Shown here: positions 61,423 through 64,000 of the stretch, one piece after another | Layout: each line of letters starts with the position of its first letter | Numbering within the stretch: the stretch's first letter is position 1 | DNA from: an uncultured Candidatus Saccharibacteria bacterium | GTDB lineage: Bacteria > Patescibacteriota > Saccharimonadia > Saccharimonadales > Saccharimonadaceae | DNA: 64,000 nt | Direction: 5' to 3' | Assembly: GCA_948614045.1 (NCBI GenBank) | Contig: CAPFSK010000003.1 | Location: forward strand, 25,698 to 89,697 | The notes under the pieces: model-generated | Seen by the model: the letters and a program-made list of their open reading frames with translations, nothing else | What the model was told of the DNA's origin: nothing | The model's database searches: none | Program-made: the position numbers and the translations under genes

Positions 61423-62130
61423 ATGCTAAAAAAGGAAACTATACCGCCGCTCCGCGAACAATTTCCAGCGCCTTGGCCTGCTATTTGGGCTTGGATTTAT
61501 CTCACCAACATCATCCTCGGCCTTATCGACCCCGGAAGCACTACGCTCATGATTATCCGTGTTGGCGGCATTTTTCTCTGTCTCGCTTATGCCATCAAGC
61601 GTTTTCCAAAAGATCACTTATTGCATCTTGCCCTCCTTGCTACATCCATTGCCGATGTCTTCCTTGCCGCCAATAACACCGCCGAAGCCGGTATTTTCAT
61701 CTTTCTAATTGCTCAAGTCCTCCATCTAGTGCGCCTAGATGGAGGCAAGCGTGCGCGCACGCCGCTAATAATCTTTTGTATTATTGGCGTTCTCGCTCTC
61801 ATCGGCAACTTATATTTCCAAAACGTCCAAATCATCTACGTCATTTGCGGATTTTATCTTGCTACTATTTTAATGAATATCTATTTTAGTTACCAATGGC
61901 ATATCCACAACTCCGAAGACCCTCGCGCTTTCATGGCTCTTGCCGGCTTTATCCTCTTCTTATGTTGCGATATCTGCACCGCCATCTCCTATCTATCGCT
62001 CAATCACATGTTTGCTGCCTTTTTCTACGCTCCTGCCAACTACCTTGCTTGGCTTTTTTATTATCCATCACAAATTCTCGTCTCAAACAGTTCAAAATGT
62101 GCAAAAACGCACAAAAGTGTGCTAAAATAA
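61423..62130 (+). CDS. Polytopic membrane protein, YhhN-like
   Basis: The 235-aa protein has about eight helices and is reminiscent of the YhhN/TMEM86 family (ATSIADVFLAAN near residue 75 and LCCDICTAIS near 190). The resemblance is weak. TATGAT lies six nt before the ATG, so the transcript is probably leaderless. Confidence 0.55.
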   Translation: MLKKETIPPLREQFPAPWPAIWAWIYLTNIILGLIDPGSTTLMIIRVGGIFLCLAYAIKRFPKDHLLHLALLATSIADVFLAANNTAEAGIFIFLIAQVLHLVRLDGGKRARTPLIIFCIIGVLALIGNLYFQNVQIIYVICGFYLATILMNIYFSYQWHIHNSEDPRAFMALAGFILFLCCDICTAISYLSLNHMFAAFFYAPANYLAWLFYYPSQILVSNSSKCAKTHKSVLK

Positions 62131-62169
62131 TTCCTAAAGGAAGGTAACTGTGGTATAATGGAGGTAATT

Positions 62170-62676
62170 ATGGAAGGTAAAAAGATACACTCATCACCCA
62201 GCAACGGCCAGCGTGCAATTCTTGTCTTCGGTGCGCCGTGTAGTGGCAAGACGACATTCGGAAAACAATTTGCCGCACAATTCAACGCAACATTTTATGA
62301 CCTCGACGCCCTGAAGCAGGAGCATAACCTTTCGCGTCAGTTCATCCTCTTACTAGTTGAGCAAATCGCCCGTACTGGTTCTACACTTGTCTTCGAAGGT
62401 GGAAATGACACCGAGAAAGACCGCCGCGAACTCGCCGAAATTCTACGCTCCGCTGGGTACTCGCCAACTCTAATTTGGATCCAAACCGACGTCAGTACGA
62501 TTCGCGCTCGCTTGAAGACTCGCTTGAAGAGCGTTGACAAGGCGAAGACTGTTTATGATTCCAGGATTAAAGCCCTTGAGGGTCCGAGCGATGCCGAGAT
62601 GCCAATCGTGCTTTCCGGTAAACATACTTACGCCACTCAGCTCAAACAAGTTTTGACTCAACTTCAGGAGCGATGA
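62170..62676 (+). CDS. AAA_33-type kinase-like ATPase
   Basis: The 168-aa protein has P-loop GAPCSGKTTF (about 21-30), YDLDALK, FEGGNDTEKDRRE and an RARLKTRLK Arg-rich lid, in the style of small P-loop kinases such as the zeta-toxin/AAA_33 group. The substrate is unknown. The ATG at 62170 has GGAGG just upstream. The stop overlaps the next ATG (ATGA). Confidence 0.8.
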   Translation: MEGKKIHSSPSNGQRAILVFGAPCSGKTTFGKQFAAQFNATFYDLDALKQEHNLSRQFILLLVEQIARTGSTLVFEGGNDTEKDRRELAEILRSAGYSPTLIWIQTDVSTIRARLKTRLKSVDKAKTVYDSRIKALEGPSDAEMPIVLSGKHTYATQLKQVLTQLQER

Positions 62677-63218
62677 TTCTTCGCGACCCAGAATTTGGCG
62701 AAGTCATTGTCCGTAAAAACCCGCTCTCGAAGAGCGTGCGTTTTTCGGTTTCACCTTCCGGCAGACTGCAAATGTCCGTGCCGCAGCACACCAGTGATTT
62801 TCTCGTCAAACGTTTTCTAAAAACTAATCGTGAACTTATCCGCGAAAAAATTCCCCTGAGCGACCCGAAGACTCAACGCGCTCGCGACGCCAAGAAGAAA
62901 ATCCTTATGAAAAAAGCAAAGGAGTATCTACCTTATCGTCTAGAATATTATGCAAAGCTTTACGGATACAGCTACGACAAATGCCGCCTTAGTCACGCCG
63001 CTACTAGATGGGGAAGCTGTTCTAGCTCTGGCACGATTTCACTCAATATCGGACTAATGCAGGTTCCGGAAGTACTGCGCGATTACGTCATTATTCACGA
63101 ACTCGCCCATCTCAACCATATGGATCATTCGACCGCCTTCTGGGCTGAAGTTGGCGCACATGACCCGAGATACAAGGAACATCGCGCCAAGCTAAAAAGA
63201 TTCTCGCCCGGAGTGTAA
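62673..63218 (+). CDS. YgjP/DUF45-family metallopeptidase
   Basis: The 181-aa protein has the zinc site IIHELAHLNHMDHS (HExxH plus a downstream His) and the family motif RWGSCSSSGTISLN, both diagnostic of YgjP-like WLM/SprT-type peptidases. It is cytoplasmic. It overlaps the kinase-like gene by 4 nt. Confidence 0.92.
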   Translation: MILRDPEFGEVIVRKNPLSKSVRFSVSPSGRLQMSVPQHTSDFLVKRFLKTNRELIREKIPLSDPKTQRARDAKKKILMKKAKEYLPYRLEYYAKLYGYSYDKCRLSHAATRWGSCSSSGTISLNIGLMQVPEVLRDYVIIHELAHLNHMDHSTAFWAEVGAHDPRYKEHRAKLKRFSPGV

Positions 63219-63251
63219 AACCGGGAGTCGAGTCCACACTCTTAGATATGG

Positions 63252-63286
63252 AAAACCGCCAAGCAAGAAACGCCTGACGGTTTTTT
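63252..63286 (+). terminator. Intrinsic terminator
   Basis: AAAACCGCC pairs with a GACGGTTTT stretch (one mismatch or bulge), followed by TT. Confidence 0.7.
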
Positions 63287-63343
63287 AGAAAGGAAGAAAA
63301 ATAAAAACACAAAATATTGAAAACTACCAGGTTAATTAGAAGT

Positions 63344-63664
63344 CTATTCGGTGATATCTGCATGCAAGTTCTCCTGCACAATATCATCATACATCGCCAT
63401 CGTCTCCGCCGCCGCTATGTCCTGAAGCGTCAAAGCTACAGCATTTTTTCCGGCATACGGTAGACCGCGTATTCCATGTAGATATCCCCGGTCATAAGCC
63501 TCATCGCATGCCGACAGAGTCTCCTCAATATCCTCCTCGTCGCCATACTCGTCGTCCCAGTCGTCATCACAGACCTCCTCCTCGACAACCAATGCCTTTT
63601 TAGCTATGGCAATGATCGCGATAATTCCTGAAACCACACCCATTAACTTTGCAAACTTCTTCAT
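63344..63664 (-). CDS. Small acidic membrane protein
   Basis: The 106-aa protein has one N-terminal helix (about 8-24) and an acidic DDDWDDEYGDEED region, then a helical end. The ATG at 63664 is spaced from AGAAGG better than the GTG three codons upstream. No family recognised. Confidence 0.6.
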   Translation of the reverse strand: MKKFAKLMGVVSGIIAIIAIAKKALVVEEEVCDDDWDDEYGDEEDIEETLSACDEAYDRGYLHGIRGLPYAGKNAVALTLQDIAAAETMAMYDDIVQENLHADITE

Positions 63665-63773
63665 GTTTTGCACCTTCTTTCTCTAAAATTCACTCAGAGT
63701 ATGCATTATTGCATATGCATCTCCTCGCTTTCTCATTTTTACCACAAAACTTCGAAAAATACAATGAAATCTC

Positions 63774-63802
63774 TTGCTTAATAGAGAAAACTGTGCTAAA
63801 AT
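63774..63802 (+). promoter_or_regulatory. Promoter of the rplC operon
   Basis: TTGCTT (63774-63779), a 17-bp spacer and TAAAAT (63797-63802), reading toward rplC. Confidence 0.8.
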
Positions 63803-63808
63803 GATGGA

Positions 63809-63963
63809 GTATAGTCTAACAAACGGACATACGTGAACTAGACGACAGGGAAGGCCCAACGTTTAGTCCGTCAGAATAGCCTAACTGCGAATTCTGATCG
63901 ATTAAACTAAGGGAACCACTCATTAGTCTAGGTTTCGCGCTGTCTATAAGGGAAAGGAATAGG
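63809..63963 (+). promoter_or_regulatory. Long 5' leader of rplC
   Basis: About 155 nt lie between the start point and the ATG. Pairings visible are ACGGAC with GTCCGT, CAGAAT with ATTCTG and CTAGAC with GTCTAG. AAAGGAATAGG is the ribosome site. This is probably an autoregulatory ribosomal-protein leader. Confidence 0.55.
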
Positions 63964-64000
63964 ATGCAAGTCATCATCGGCACCAAAATTGGTATGACCC
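63964..64000 (+). CDS. rplC: Ribosomal protein L3, 5' end
   Basis: The first 12 codons give MQVIIGTKIGMT, the diagnostic N-terminus of L3 (IGTKIGMT). The gene runs off the right edge. It is the first gene behind the promoter. rpsJ, which usually precedes rplC, is not present here. Confidence 0.93.
   Translation, partial: MQVIIGTKIGMT

Noticed and set aside
1..64000. Local DGR reverse transcriptase or template repeat
   Set aside because: I found no protein with a reverse-transcriptase motif and no AAY-rich template next to any cassette in this window.

Overview
The window looks like a chromosomal segment of a Candidatus Saccharibacteria (TM7/CPR) cell, probably from an animal gut or mouth. 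The reasons are: compact core genes with a reduced repertoire; a P-loop-less DNA polymerase delta-prime-like subunit; a short L33 without zinc cysteines; a MurD/MurL pair; many genes whose TATAAT box lies 6-7 nt before the ATG, so that their mRNAs should be leaderless; and several copies of a C-terminal lectin-fold (FISUMP-type) domain ending in LRCL, which I recognise from this phylum. The taxonomic call is an inference from gene content. UGA behaves as an ordinary stop.

Bases 1 to about 16,600 are an accessory region that ends just 3' of a tRNA-Glu gene. It mixes Firmicutes-like genes with Saccharibacteria-like pieces. The Firmicutes-like genes are DUF2958, a tandem helix-turn-helix gene broken by a frameshift, a CFI-box protein, a beta-propeller lipoprotein, a small tyrosine recombinase and an intact IS66 with an 8-bp target duplication. 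The Saccharibacteria-like pieces are a VirB6/TrbL-like polytopic protein, a CdiA-CT-like toxin and three LRCL cassettes. A 178-bp segment bounded by exact 18-bp inverted repeats lies next to the recombinase and may be invertible.

Bases 16,700 to 30,000 are mostly core genes: glycosyltransferases, der, a PhoH-like ATPase, dus, a metallophosphoesterase, lepB, an HtrA protease, a CsaA-like protein, a Nudix hydrolase and tRNA-Gln. Bases 30,090 to 33,920 form an AT-rich defence island inserted at tRNA-Ala and flanked by about 69-bp direct repeats. It carries a fused AAA ATPase/DUF4435 protein (PARIS-like) and a VbhA/Fic toxin-antitoxin operon with two membrane proteins. Bases 34,000 to 63,200 return to housekeeping: a DUF4352 protein behind a switch-like leader, murD, murL, trpS, a RluA-type enzyme, a holB-like gene, a CAP-domain protein, a fibro-slime adhesin, a DsbA-like protein, radA-ruvC-X-ruvA-rplS-rnhB::yraN, ychF, a TPR protein, three tRNAs, rpmG, a GH57 enzyme, a Nudix/DHH pair and a YgjP-like peptidase. 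The last 0.2 kb is the promoter and long leader of an operon that starts with rplC.

The most interesting signal is a dispersed family of seven LRCL cassettes (at 1.4, 1.8, 13.4, 28.5, 56.0, 60.9 and 61.3 kb). Their edges are nearly invariant at the DNA level and their centres are hypervariable, mostly in NNY codons. Nearly all lack a start signal and most abut gene ends. They look like a silent library of variants for a surface lectin-fold protein, or like copied variable regions of a diversity-generating retroelement. No reverse transcriptase or full-length parent gene lies in the window.
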